Source: JAEUIE01 sp046350055 (GTDB taxonomy: Bacteria; Planctomycetota; Planctomycetia; Gemmatales; HRBIN36). From it: 64,000 bases of DNA. The translations under genes and the position numbers were made by a program. The notes below the pieces were generated by a model. The model had not been told where the DNA came from, searched no databases, and saw only the letters and a program-made list of their open reading frames with translations. This document shows, piece by piece, positions 44,766-53,978 of the stretch. The stretch's first letter is position 1; each line of letters starts with the position of its first letter. Location: contig JAXMBC010000001.1 of NCBI GenBank assembly GCA_046350055.1, positions 1 through 64,000 on the forward strand, read 5' to 3'.

Positions 44766-44981
44766 CTACTTGGTGGATTGGGCTTTTTCGGTCCGGGCAA
44801 TCACGACGGAAGGCCGCACTCCCAGGGCACGGCACAAGCGAAACAGCATATCAACTGTCGGTGATTTCTTGTTGTGTTCCAGCAAACTGACGTACGTGCG
44901 ATCCACCTTGGCTCTGGATGCCAGCTCTTCTTGAGTCATGTTCCGCTGGTGGCGGATGGATTGCAACACTGTACCTACCAT
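44766..44981 (-). CDS. XRE-family controller protein (C-protein-like)
   Basis: 71 residues, almost only a helix-turn-helix: MTQEELASRAKVDRTYVSLLE, then KKSPTVDMLFRLCRALGV. Length and the RTYVSLLEHNKKSPTV core closely resemble controller proteins of restriction-modification systems, which activate or repress their own operon through paired operators. It reads in the same direction as the right UBL cassette and lies directly upstream, and a palindrome sits 36 bases before its start. The left cassette has no equivalent; if the product acts in trans through the shared leader, it could govern both. Confidence 0.88.
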   Translation of the reverse strand: MVGTVLQSIRHQRNMTQEELASRAKVDRTYVSLLEHNKKSPTVDMLFRLCRALGVRPSVVIARTEKAQSTK

Positions 44982-45016
44982 GTCGGCAAGGTACAGTCAG
45001 AGGTTTGCTTTTCTGT

Positions 45017-45035
45017 TTACTATAGTCTACAGTAA
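45017..45035. promoter_or_regulatory. Palindromic operator of the XRE controller
   Basis: TTACTATAGTCTACAGTAA, a 19-bp palindrome with a single mismatched pair, containing the perfect palindrome ACTATAGT. The ACT/AGT half-sites resemble C-boxes of controller proteins. Likely binding site of the protein encoded at 44766-44981, hence autoregulation. Confidence 0.6.
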
Positions 45036-45111
45036 TGGAAACTGTGGAGTGAAATCATGCGGTTGAAACTTTTTGCCTTTCATTGCCTATTGTGGACGAT
45101 ATCAGGTTGCT

Positions 45112-45462
45112 CTACTGCAGCCAGTTTGCCTGAATGCCCATCTTTTGCAATGCTTCGGCCCCATCTCGCTGTGCCGTGAATATCCAGTCATAGCGATGGG
45201 CAATGCGGCGGTATCGCTCCAGGTCCATATGAGTGTCGATGGCCCAGAAAGCAATCGGTCGTAGCTGCTCAGGCAAGACCACATCGTGGCCATCATCGAC
45301 CTGCAAATAGAAGTCATACGGAGCATTTCGCAACTCTTGAAGTGCATTCGGCAGGTAGTGATCTACCTGCACAAGCTCGCCCAGGGCTCGGCGAACATAA
45401 ACGCCAGTCGTCTCAGGGCGGTCAGTATTGTCAAATAGTACAGCAACACTTTGAATGGACAT
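45112..45462 (-). pseudogene. N-terminal fragment of a CgeB-like glycosyltransferase gene
   Basis: 116 residues from a normal start (GAGG 7 bases before ATG 45462). Sequence VAVLFDNTDRP, YDFYLQVDDGHD, FWAIDTHMD and YDWIFTAQRDGAEALQK is typical of the first half of CgeB-like glycosyltransferases. It stops right after NWL, and the next bases have no relation to the family. The same segment (DWVFTAQRDGAEALQK) opens the C-terminal gene fragment at 62748, with about 25% nucleotide differences, so the two come from different paralogues. The break at 45112 marks the right edge of the accessory island. Confidence 0.75.
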
Positions 45463-45732
45463 GGAGAAGCCTCATTCTGTGAATGCAATAGATTATCCCC
45501 AAAGCCAAGTCTTCAGTAAATGCTCGTGCTTGCTTTTCTGAAAGTAAATGCAGACTCGTAGCGTCGCTTAAGCTTCTGCAATAATCTGATTAAAATCTGC
45601 GCTAGGGTACTGTCGGTAGTTGCACGAAGTAACGAGTTGGTAGATAATCGCAATAGTGCAAGAATTAGAAGCTTGGGTTGAAGTTGAGCTCAAGCGAACG
45701 ATGCGCCCCGTTCTCCGGTGGGAGTCATCGCA

Positions 45733-48700
45733 ATGTATCAATGTGTCGTGACGGAAGATACACTTCCTCGTTCGGGAACGGTGACGATGGGTGGCGGGAG
45801 CCCCACTCCGCCTGCACTCGGTTCTTCCGATGGTTGTCAGGGAAGTGGTTGCTGCAGTCCCGGTGGCACTAATATTATTATCGGTGATCAGCCTCCGTTC
45901 TGGCACGGTGGCACGATCCCAGGCTCCGGCGGCTCCGGTCCTGGTGGTGGAGGAGGTGGAGGTTGCGGAGGTGGCTGTGGTTGCGGAGGCGGCTGTGGTT
46001 GTGGTGGTAGTTGCGGCTGCGGTGTGTCTGCTCCTTCCGTTCCTCGTCCGGGGCTTTCTCTACCCTCGCCGATCACCGTGGCTGATACGATCCAGGACTC
46101 GTCGGTCTTTCCTCGAGCCTCATTCTCTTCTCCAGCGCTGAACACGTTACAAGCTCAATTCAGTGAGTTGAGCAAAGAAGCCGGGCACAGCCTTGGAGAG
46201 TACAACGGGCATGTCGGAGCCTTCCCTGTCGTGGAACCCGTTTCCGGTACTCTCTATGCCATGCTGACACCACCGGTAGGTGGTCTGTTTGACCCCTTCC
46301 CCCAGTTCTTCTATGCCGGCAAATCACCAGCTACTTCAACTTATGGTTACGGTTGGAACTGCACCTGGGATCGCACGTTGGTCATGGTCAGTTCCACGGT
46401 CGTCAATGTCGTGGTGGCCAGTGGCACTTCGTTTGTGTTCAGCGGCAAGGATGTCAGCGGCTATTACTCTCCAGCCTCAGGCCTCTCCAGCAGCGTGCAG
46501 GAATCAGGCAGCGGCTGGAATGAAGTCACCGATACAGGAACGAAGTACCGTTACGATAGCTCCGGTCTGCTAAAGTATGTGGCCAATGGCTCGGATACGC
46601 GCTGGACCGTGACTCGCGATGGCGGCGGTCGGATCAACTTCATCACCGATCCATTCCTGCGGCGCACTAGTTTTACCTATGACGGCTCGAACAAGATCAG
46701 ACGACTGACTGATCCGGCGAACCGCATCACCAGCTTCGTGGTCGATGGCTCTGGGGATTTGACCAAGTTCACCCGGCCTGATGGCAATCGCACCACCATG
46801 GCCTACGATGGCAACCATCGTCTCACAGGCTGGAACCCCCTGGGCGGGCCACGGTACACCCTGGCGTATGATGGCTCCACGGGGAAAGCCACCTCATTAC
46901 TGTGGCCCCTGGGAGGACGAGTCAGTCTGACCTATCGCTATAAGTTCGGCACCATCCCTGTCGGCACGGTCATCTCCGATGCACATTACCTGCGGACGAC
47001 GCTGACCTATGCCAATGGCGTGCTGGGATCAGTACGTAATCCCCTGGCTCAGATCTGCACGTTTACCTATTCCAATGGTTTTTTAGCCAGTTACACCAAT
47101 CCCCTGTTGTCAGCCTGGGTGGTGGGCAATCAGTCCAATGTCACCTATGGTCGTCGAGCACTCAGCTTCGCGCCTCCGCCATTGGTATTCCCACCCCCGG
47201 AAGAGAACTATTTCATGGGTGTGAATAGTTCCGGGCAGCCCACATCCACTGTCGATGCCAATGGGAACACCACTCTCTACAGGTACGATGGCAACAAGAA
47301 CAGGATTGCGTCTATCGATCCGCAGAGCCGAAGAAACACCTATCTTTATAACAGCCGAGGACAACTGGCCGGGATCCTGAATCCGCTGCTGTTCCGTAGC
47401 ACCTACCTTTATGATTCGGTGGGTCGGCTGCAGGCCTGGCTCAACCCCGCCAACCAGCGTTACAGTTTCGGCTATGATGCCTACAGCCAGGTGAACTGGC
47501 ACAGCACGCCGGCGGGCACTCGAACCACCTACCTGCGTGATATTGTAGGCAGGGTGCAGTCGGTGATCGATCCGTTACGTCGCCGCACGAGCTTTGTGTT
47601 TGATGCCGGGGTACGGGTCTCGTCGGTGATTAACCCGCTCAACTTCCGCGTATCGTATCTGTTTGATGCAGCAGGGCGAACGGTCGCGAAGATTGATGAA
47701 CTCGGGGCTCGCACCACTGCTGTGTACGATCATGGCGAAGATCATCCCTATCGCACCGTCGATCCGATGGGAAGGATCACGACCAGTGTCTTTGACAATG
47801 CTCATCGCAAGATCGCGAGCATCAATCCGCTGAGCTTCCGCAACACCACGGTCTATGATGCGGCGGGCAATCCGATTGCCAAAATGGATCCGTTGCTGCG
47901 TCGGACCACGACGATCTATGACGAGCGAAATCGGGTGAAGGCGCAGATCAATGGCTTGAACTTCCGTACCAGCTACCTGTATGACAACTCGGATCGACTT
48001 ATTGCAGTGATCAATGCGCTCAACCAGCGCACCACCACGATCTACGACACGCTGTTCAATCCCGTGGCCCGGGTGAATGCTTTGGGCTTCCGCACCACCA
48101 CGGTGTATGACCAAGCCAATCAGCCCCTTGCGATGATCAGTCCGCTGTTGCAGCGGAACACGATGGTCTACGATGGGGCCGGACGAGTGAAGGCGACCAT
48201 CAATCCGCTTAACTTCCGCACCAGTTACCTCTACGACAGCGAAGGGCGACAGAGCGTGGTAGTTGATCCGCTACTGCGACGTAATACCACCGTGTTCAAT
48301 ACGGCAAACCAGGTAATCGCCCAGGTCGATGGCCTGGGGCGACGTAACAGCATGATCTACGATGCGGCAGGCCGAAGCCTGGCGACGATCAATCCCATGC
48401 TGCAGCGGAACACCACAATCTACGATCCGGCCAATCGGGTCATCGCTGGGATCAATCCGCTGAGCTTCCGCAGTACGACGGTTTACAACGCGGCGGGGCA
48501 GACGGTGGCCAGCGTCGATCCCCTCGGGCGACGCAGTACGATGGTGTATGATGCGGGTCGTCGAGGGGTGGCAAGCATTAATCCACTCAACTTCCGCAAC
48601 ACCACTGTTTACAACAGCGCTGATGAGACGATGGCGAGTGTTGATCCGCTGCTGCGACGAAACAGCATGGTCTACGACGCAGCCGGACAGATGAAGGCTA

Positions 48701-51372
48701 GCATCAGTCCGTTACTCAATCGCACGTCCATGATCTATGATGCTCTGAGCCGGCAGCTGGCGGTACGGAACGCACTCAACTATCGCACCACGACGGTGTA
48801 TGACGCGGCGGGTCGAACCGTGGCGATGGTGGATGCCCTGGCGAACCGCAGCACTACCGTCTATGACGGTGCGGATCGATCCGTGGCCAACATCAATGCG
48901 TTAGGCTTCCGTACGACCTCCATTTATGACGTAGCTAACCGTACCCTGGCAGTGAGGAACGCCCTCAACAACCGCACGAGCTTCGTCTACGATGCGGCCA
49001 ACCAGCAGCGGCGGATGACCAATGCCCTTGCGAACAGCACCACCCAACTCTACGATGCCGCCGGGCAGACGGTTGCTACGATCAACCCGCTGCTCTTCCG
49101 CACCAGTTACCTCTATGATGGCGTGGGCAGGCAGTTGGCGGTTCGTGATGCCAATAACAACCGCACTACCACGATCTATGATGTAGCGGGTCGCAATGTA
49201 TCGTCACTGAATGCCCTGAACATCCGCGTGACCACGGTCTATGATCGAGCCAGCCAGCGAACGGGATTAGTGGATGGCCGGGCGAATCGGACGAGCTTCG
49301 CTTACAATGCCAACGGGCGCCAAGTTTACATCATGGATGCCTTGCTTCGCCGAACGACGTATGGGTATGATAGTGCAGGCCAGCAGACGCTCCGCATTGA
49401 TGGCAGGAGCCTGCGAACCACCTACTTCTTCGATGGCGAAGGCAAGACCATAGGCTGGAAGTATCAGGATCAAACCCGAGCCACTCAGGTCTATGACGCC
49501 GTTGGACAACGCACCAAGATACAAGACTGGACGGGACGCTATACCTACAGCTTCGATGCCGTGGGACGTACGCTCTTGGCGGTCGATAGCTTCGCCAAGC
49601 GGATCACGTATGGCTACGATGCAGTTGGTCAACGGGTGAGGATGCGGGAACCAGATGGCGGGCGGTTTACCTACTGGTATGACGGGGTGGGACAGATCAC
49701 GAAGCTACTCAATCCGTTCAACGAAAACACCACCTTCAGCTACGATGTGGCGGGCAGACGGACGATGCAGAAACTCGCTAATCGCGTGCGAGCGAGTTAC
49801 AGCTACGATGCAACTGATCGGCTGATGACCTTGGCCAATGTACGGTCGGATGGGACTTATGTGTCGCGATACGACTACACCTATGATAACGCAATGAACA
49901 AGACACGGGTTATCGAAGCCGATGGAACCCGAGTGACTTGGAGTTATGACAGAACGTATCAACTCACAAGGGAAGTACGAAGCGGCGCCAACGCCTATGA
50001 TACCACATACACGTACGATTCAGCTCAAAATCGACGTATGATGATCGATTCGGGAGCTCGAACGACCTATACTTGCGATGTGGCCAATCAGCTCAGGTGG
50101 TTACAAGACGGAACGGGGAGTACGACATTCGCCTATGATGCTAATGGAAATCAGACATTACAATTAATGCCAGTCATGACACGAACGACCAATCTCTGGG
50201 ACTGCGAAAACAGACTCGTTCAAGTGAGTCGGACCGATTTGGACCGCAGTACATATACTTATAAAAGTAACAACCTTAGAGTTATCCTTGAGGAGTCTTC
50301 GACTCTTTCAAGTAAAATAACTTGGGATAGGCAATGTTACTTAGTCGAAGCTAACGCAGCGAATGCTACGCAGGCAACATATACTAATGAACCGACACAG
50401 TACGGCAATCTGTTAAGCCAAAAGCGAGCCACTAGCAGTTTTTATCATACCAATGAACAAGGATCAGTAACTAGTCTGAGCGATCTTTCCACTGGGATTA
50501 CAGATTCATATATCTACACTGGATTCGGAGTTAACATTTCGAGTAATGGGCTGACGTTAAATTGTTTTAAATTCGTTGGTACTGAAGGTTACTATTCCAT
50601 AGCAAGCAACTACTATGTGCGTCAGAGGTGGTTGGCTCCTGTATATGGACTTTGGCAATCGAGAGACATATTAATTGGAAGGCAGTTTGTCAATAGTGCG
50701 TATAATTACTCGAATAACAACCCTATACTGTACATTGACCCAAGTGGAAGAATAATAATAAGGCGTGTTGATATGCAAAACCAAAGAAAGTGTAATGTCA
50801 ATCCACATGGGCCGCATTCAGGTATTGAATGGTATTATCGTCTCAGTCACCCTGCCTTATGCAAGGGTTTTCTTGTTCAGCAAGTTACCGTGTTATGCGG
50901 TGTTGACAGGACATGCTGCAATTGTGGGCGTTCACCCAAAGGCTGTGAATATTCATACTGGGAGGCATGGCCAATTGCGAATGACAAGACCGGAGGATAT
51001 CCACCATATGGAAACAGTAAATTCATAAGTGATATTTTTGCCTTTAATCCGCCAGCTCGTAGTTGTGGAAATTACATCCAGCATGCAAAGGTGCGATTTT
51101 TCTGTCAATCACAGATTGGAAATCTATTGGAAGATTGGGATTATCCTTGGATTTGGTATCCCAAGAACATCGGTGATTGCGATCCTATTTGTCGTACAAG
51201 TACGGGGAACCTGCCATCTACCGAGAAAGAACCAAGTTGGTGGAATGACCCTCCCTTGGATGATGATGGAGATCCATATTTAATCGATGAACCTGAGGCC
51301 ATCAGGTGGGGGGCAATGTACTGGAATTGCTGCAGGACGCCTACTTTCATGGAAATCAAGGGTTCACCATGA
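45733..51372 (+). CDS. RHS/YD-repeat protein with divergent Cys-rich C-terminal tip
   Basis: 1,879 residues from ATG 45733 (GGGAG upstream); a GTG at 45718 is possible but has no ribosome site. The N terminus has a Gly/Cys run (about residues 70-100) of CG and CGG units, then a DUF6531-like lead-in, then YD repeats. From about residue 510 to 1220 these are strict 21-residue units of the type INPLNFRTSYLYD. The RHS core end YNYSNNNPILYIDPSGR at about residue 1660-1680 closes the shell. After it comes a 200-residue tip (codons AT-rich, 14 or more Cys) with no family I know. In polymorphic RHS toxins the part after DPSG is the toxin, so this is a candidate toxin tip; the following gene may be its partner. 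Confidence 0.88.
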   Translation: MYQCVVTEDTLPRSGTVTMGGGSPTPPALGSSDGCQGSGCCSPGGTNIIIGDQPPFWHGGTIPGSGGSGPGGGGGGGCGGGCGCGGGCGCGGSCGCGVSAPSVPRPGLSLPSPITVADTIQDSSVFPRASFSSPALNTLQAQFSELSKEAGHSLGEYNGHVGAFPVVEPVSGTLYAMLTPPVGGLFDPFPQFFYAGKSPATSTYGYGWNCTWDRTLVMVSSTVVNVVVASGTSFVFSGKDVSGYYSPASGLSSSVQESGSGWNEVTDTGTKYRYDSSGLLKYVANGSDTRWTVTRDGGGRINFITDPFLRRTSFTYDGSNKIRRLTDPANRITSFVVDGSGDLTKFTRPDGNRTTMAYDGNHRLTGWNPLGGPRYTLAYDGSTGKATSLLWPLGGRVSLTYRYKFGTIPVGTVISDAHYLRTTLTYANGVLGSVRNPLAQICTFTYSNGFLASYTNPLLSAWVVGNQSNVTYGRRALSFAPPPLVFPPPEENYFMGVNSSGQPTSTVDANGNTTLYRYDGNKNRIASIDPQSRRNTYLYNSRGQLAGILNPLLFRSTYLYDSVGRLQAWLNPANQRYSFGYDAYSQVNWHSTPAGTRTTYLRDIVGRVQSVIDPLRRRTSFVFDAGVRVSSVINPLNFRVSYLFDAAGRTVAKIDELGARTTAVYDHGEDHPYRTVDPMGRITTSVFDNAHRKIASINPLSFRNTTVYDAAGNPIAKMDPLLRRTTTIYDERNRVKAQINGLNFRTSYLYDNSDRLIAVINALNQRTTTIYDTLFNPVARVNALGFRTTTVYDQANQPLAMISPLLQRNTMVYDGAGRVKATINPLNFRTSYLYDSEGRQSVVVDPLLRRNTTVFNTANQVIAQVDGLGRRNSMIYDAAGRSLATINPMLQRNTTIYDPANRVIAGINPLSFRSTTVYNAAGQTVASVDPLGRRSTMVYDAGRRGVASINPLNFRNTTVYNSADETMASVDPLLRRNSMVYDAAGQMKASISPLLNRTSMIYDALSRQLAVRNALNYRTTTVYDAAGRTVAMVDALANRSTTVYDGADRSVANINALGFRTTSIYDVANRTLAVRNALNNRTSFVYDAANQQRRMTNALANSTTQLYDAAGQTVATINPLLFRTSYLYDGVGRQLAVRDANNNRTTTIYDVAGRNVSSLNALNIRVTTVYDRASQRTGLVDGRANRTSFAYNANGRQVYIMDALLRRTTYGYDSAGQQTLRIDGRSLRTTYFFDGEGKTIGWKYQDQTRATQVYDAVGQRTKIQDWTGRYTYSFDAVGRTLLAVDSFAKRITYGYDAVGQRVRMREPDGGRFTYWYDGVGQITKLLNPFNENTTFSYDVAGRRTMQKLANRVRASYSYDATDRLMTLANVRSDGTYVSRYDYTYDNAMNKTRVIEADGTRVTWSYDRTYQLTREVRSGANAYDTTYTYDSAQNRRMMIDSGARTTYTCDVANQLRWLQDGTGSTTFAYDANGNQTLQLMPVMTRTTNLWDCENRLVQVSRTDLDRSTYTYKSNNLRVILEESSTLSSKITWDRQCYLVEANAANATQATYTNEPTQYGNLLSQKRATSSFYHTNEQGSVTSLSDLSTGITDSYIYTGFGVNISSNGLTLNCFKFVGTEGYYSIASNYYVRQRWLAPVYGLWQSRDILIGRQFVNSAYNYSNNNPILYIDPSGRIIIRRVDMQNQRKCNVNPHGPHSGIEWYYRLSHPALCKGFLVQQVTVLCGVDRTCCNCGRSPKGCEYSYWEAWPIANDKTGGYPPYGNSKFISDIFAFNPPARSCGNYIQHAKVRFFCQSQIGNLLEDWDYPWIWYPKNIGDCDPICRTSTGNLPSTEKEPSWWNDPPLDDDGDPYLIDEPEAIRWGAMYWNCCRTPTFMEIKGSP

Positions 51373-51436
51373 TAGTGACAATCACCGTTATTCTGCCTCG
51401 CCGGTGCTTTGAAATCAAAAAGACAAGGAGAAAGTC

Positions 51437-52207
51437 ATGCAAGTCTTAGCTGTAGCGTTTGTCATCTTGGCGTCAGTTGCATCTGTCACACACACACGGG
51501 ATAGCTTGATGCATATGCAAAAAAATGGTGATATTGTGAAAACGAAGTGGGAGGCAATTACAAATAAAACAACTAGAAGTATCGAAACATATAGTGGAAA
51601 TCCAGCCAACTATATAGTTGGCTATATCGATGGTAAATTTGGAGCCGGTTCGCCAGAATGGTGGGTGAAACTACTTGAAATACATATCCCCAATAGTAAT
51701 CTTGCTAATGCGAGACTAATTAGCAATGGGCCAGGTTCATTAAAGTACGAGTTCAAAAACTCTAGTGTTGTTATCGAACTACCAAAGTCATATAATATGA
51801 TCAAAGACAAGAACCGTCTTGTAATTGATGGTCTTGGCATTGATATAGAAATCGACGTTGCCGAGCATCGTCATTTACTAGCAAGCAATTGTTGCGCCTA
51901 CTTGAAGCTAGATGATGTCGTTTTTTTATTGCTGCATGGGCAATTGAGTGGTCGCAACCTGGTTTGCTACGAAATTACTCACAAAAAGATACGGTGGGTT
52001 AGTTCTATCGACATTGGAATTTCGGTTGGGAATAACAAGGGCGGTGGAAGATCGGGAATGGCCATACAGGTATATTCCATGTATGCAAAATCAAAACAGT
52101 TAATTGTTCACGGCTATGATAGTGGACAACTCGGATTATTTATATACACTTATTCTGACGGAGGATTGGTAATGGCATTCACTCCATTTGACAAAGAAAG
52201 AAAATGA
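51437..52207 (+). CDS. Unknown exported protein, possible partner of the RHS tip
   Basis: 256 residues, AAGGAG before the ATG, 64 bases after the RHS gene. Residues 1-20 (MQVLAVAFVILASVASV) look like a signal peptide or N-terminal anchor. The rest is a mixed strand-rich domain with no family recognised. The AT-rich composition matches the RHS tip rather than the RHS core, so tip and gene were probably gained together, as toxin/immunity pairs are. Immunity function is inference. Confidence 0.6.
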   Translation: MQVLAVAFVILASVASVTHTRDSLMHMQKNGDIVKTKWEAITNKTTRSIETYSGNPANYIVGYIDGKFGAGSPEWWVKLLEIHIPNSNLANARLISNGPGSLKYEFKNSSVVIELPKSYNMIKDKNRLVIDGLGIDIEIDVAEHRHLLASNCCAYLKLDDVVFLLLHGQLSGRNLVCYEITHKKIRWVSSIDIGISVGNNKGGGRSGMAIQVYSMYAKSKQLIVHGYDSGQLGLFIYTYSDGGLVMAFTPFDKERK

Positions 52208-52386
52208 TCGCTTGACTCCACACGTCGATCCCCTCTTTTCTTGGATGTATGAGTAGACCTTCAATGATGCATACGACCTTTTTGAGGTAAAGTCGTAAGA
52301 GCGTTAGAGTTCCGAGGTAGTAGGACAGCAGTTCGAGCAAACTGTCAATAACTACTCAGAAACTGACATGGACACGCACGATAGGA

Positions 52387-52530
52387 ATGGAAGCGGGCGC
52401 GGTCACGGTGGAGCAGAATGAAGCGTTTCAGGTAAATGCCGGCCAGGTGGACAATTTTCTCCAGGTGAAGATGCGGACGACAATCGAAGAGATGATGCAC
52501 AAGATACTGGACGCGGAGGTGGGTACCCTA
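52387..52530 (+). pseudogene. IS256/Mutator-type transposase N-terminal fragment
   Basis: Frame encodes AFQVNAGQVDNFLQVKMRTTIEEMMHKILDAEV, here split as VNAGQVDNFLQ and RTTIEEMMHKILDA, the start of planctomycete IS256-like transposases. It ends abruptly. An inverted, similar fragment ending at the same residue is at 56683-56780. Confidence 0.55.
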
Positions 52531-52768
52531 TGCAAGGCTAGATGTCTCGCAGCCACTAAGCTTAACAGTGGAATTAACTGTCCCCGTCGTAATTCTGGTC
52601 GTACTTCTTACCAAATAAACGGTGTAGACAATCCGGCGCAAAAGTGCCCGGATTCCCGAGTTGTTGCGCAAACTGGAGACGGGGTATACGACGGTGCTGG
52701 TCAGGTGATGAAGAGTAAGCATGGCGGTGTACGATCCCAATGGTTGATGGGTGGAAGGTGTAATCTCG

Positions 52769-53095
52769 CTAGTTCGATGCGGATAACACTTCCGCATGTG
52801 GCAACCGTGAGCGGTGTTGTTCATACATCCGGGTTAAGATGCTGATGGCGGTTTTGAAGTCGTAGCCGAGGGTGAGGAGAAGGTCGATGTTGTTGAGGTT
52901 ATTCTTGCAGCCGAAGCAGTGGGCGAGGTTGTTGCGTGGGTTGACGGTGGCGAGCATTTCGCGGCAGTGCGGGCAGAGGAAGCGGTAGCGTCCTTCGCTG
53001 CGTTTGGCGGGCGGGCCGTCGGTGCCGAGGGCGGCGATGGTGACGGGCATGGGCAGATCGTTGCGGAGGTGACGGAGCAGTTCTCGGGTGATCAT
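52769..53095 (-). CDS. CHC2-type zinc-finger protein of the transposon
   Basis: 108 residues. The zinc ribbon is clear: FLCPHCREMLATVNP followed by LAHCFGCKNN (CPxC...CxxC with His), as in the zinc-binding domain of DnaG primases. A short helical part (IDLLLTLGYDFKTAISIL) follows. No primase core is present. It is the last gene of the transposon, 82 bases after the ATPase, and probably binds DNA at the ends or target. Confidence 0.72.
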   Translation of the reverse strand: MITRELLRHLRNDLPMPVTIAALGTDGPPAKRSEGRYRFLCPHCREMLATVNPRNNLAHCFGCKNNLNNIDLLLTLGYDFKTAISILTRMYEQHRSRLPHAEVLSASN

Positions 53096-53177
53096 GGGAC
53101 GCCCGTGGGGGAATGAAGAACCGTGTCAACAGTTGGGACGAGGTGGGCGAAGCGAAGGCTTCACCCACCGCTGACGA

Positions 53178-53978
53178 TCAGAAGTCAACGAGGTCGGATT
53201 CCTTCTGCCAGTGGGGCTGCATCAGCACTCGATTGACGTTGTCGATGTCGATGGTCTTGCTGGCACTGCGTACGGCTTCGATCATGGAGCCAACACAGAG
53301 GTTGCGTGCCTTACGCAGGACGCCATCAGCAGAACGGACGATCAGATCGACGGCGGGTTGCGTGAAGATGTTGTGGCCGAACCCGACGCGATCCAACTCA
53401 CGCAGGATGAACTCGCGCAGCGAATCGGCGTTCAATCGCTTGGTGATGACGGAATAGGTCACCCGGCTCTTGATGTCGTGATTGACGCCTAGATCGAGGT
53501 TGGCGAGCAGACGTGGCTGGCCAATCAGCACCAGGTTGTGGTTCTTGGGGAAGTCCTCGAACAACAATCGCAACTGACGCAAGTTCGCCAGATCCATCAG
53601 GTGAGCATCATCGAGGATGGTGGTCACACACTTGCCAGCGTGATTGAGGCCAAAGGCCTGCTCAATGAGCTTGCGTTCGCAGTGGAAGGCGTTGCTCTGG
53701 AACTCGACGCGGAAGGCGTCGCAGAGGATCTTCACGGTGTTAGTGTAGGTGTGCAACGTGCGACCCACGGTGGCGACCAGGTGCTGGTTGTCGGGCAACC
53801 GCTGCAAGGCCTGCTTGATGACACTCTTACCGGTGCCGGGAACACCCATCACCAGGCCCAGGCCTCTCTGCTGGCAGTGGACCTTGAGGGTATCGAAGAT
53901 CTCCTGCTGCTGCGGCAAGAGCATGAGTTCACGAGCGTCGAAGGGATTCTGGGTGATGCCGAAGAAGGAGCGGATCAT
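53178..53978 (-). CDS. AAA ATPase of ExeA/TniB/MuB type
   Basis: 266 residues. Walker A GVPGTGKSV at about 44-52, Walker B TTILDDAH, sensor region GQPRLL. N terminus FFGITQNPFDARE is typical of ExeA-like transposition ATPases. Works with the transposase, most likely for target choice. Its start overlaps the transposase stop by 4 bases (ATGA). Confidence 0.9.
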   Translation of the reverse strand: MIRSFFGITQNPFDARELMLLPQQQEIFDTLKVHCQQRGLGLVMGVPGTGKSVIKQALQRLPDNQHLVATVGRTLHTYTNTVKILCDAFRVEFQSNAFHCERKLIEQAFGLNHAGKCVTTILDDAHLMDLANLRQLRLLFEDFPKNHNLVLIGQPRLLANLDLGVNHDIKSRVTYSVITKRLNADSLREFILRELDRVGFGHNIFTQPAVDLIVRSADGVLRKARNLCVGSMIEAVRSASKTIDIDNVNRVLMQPHWQKESDLVDF

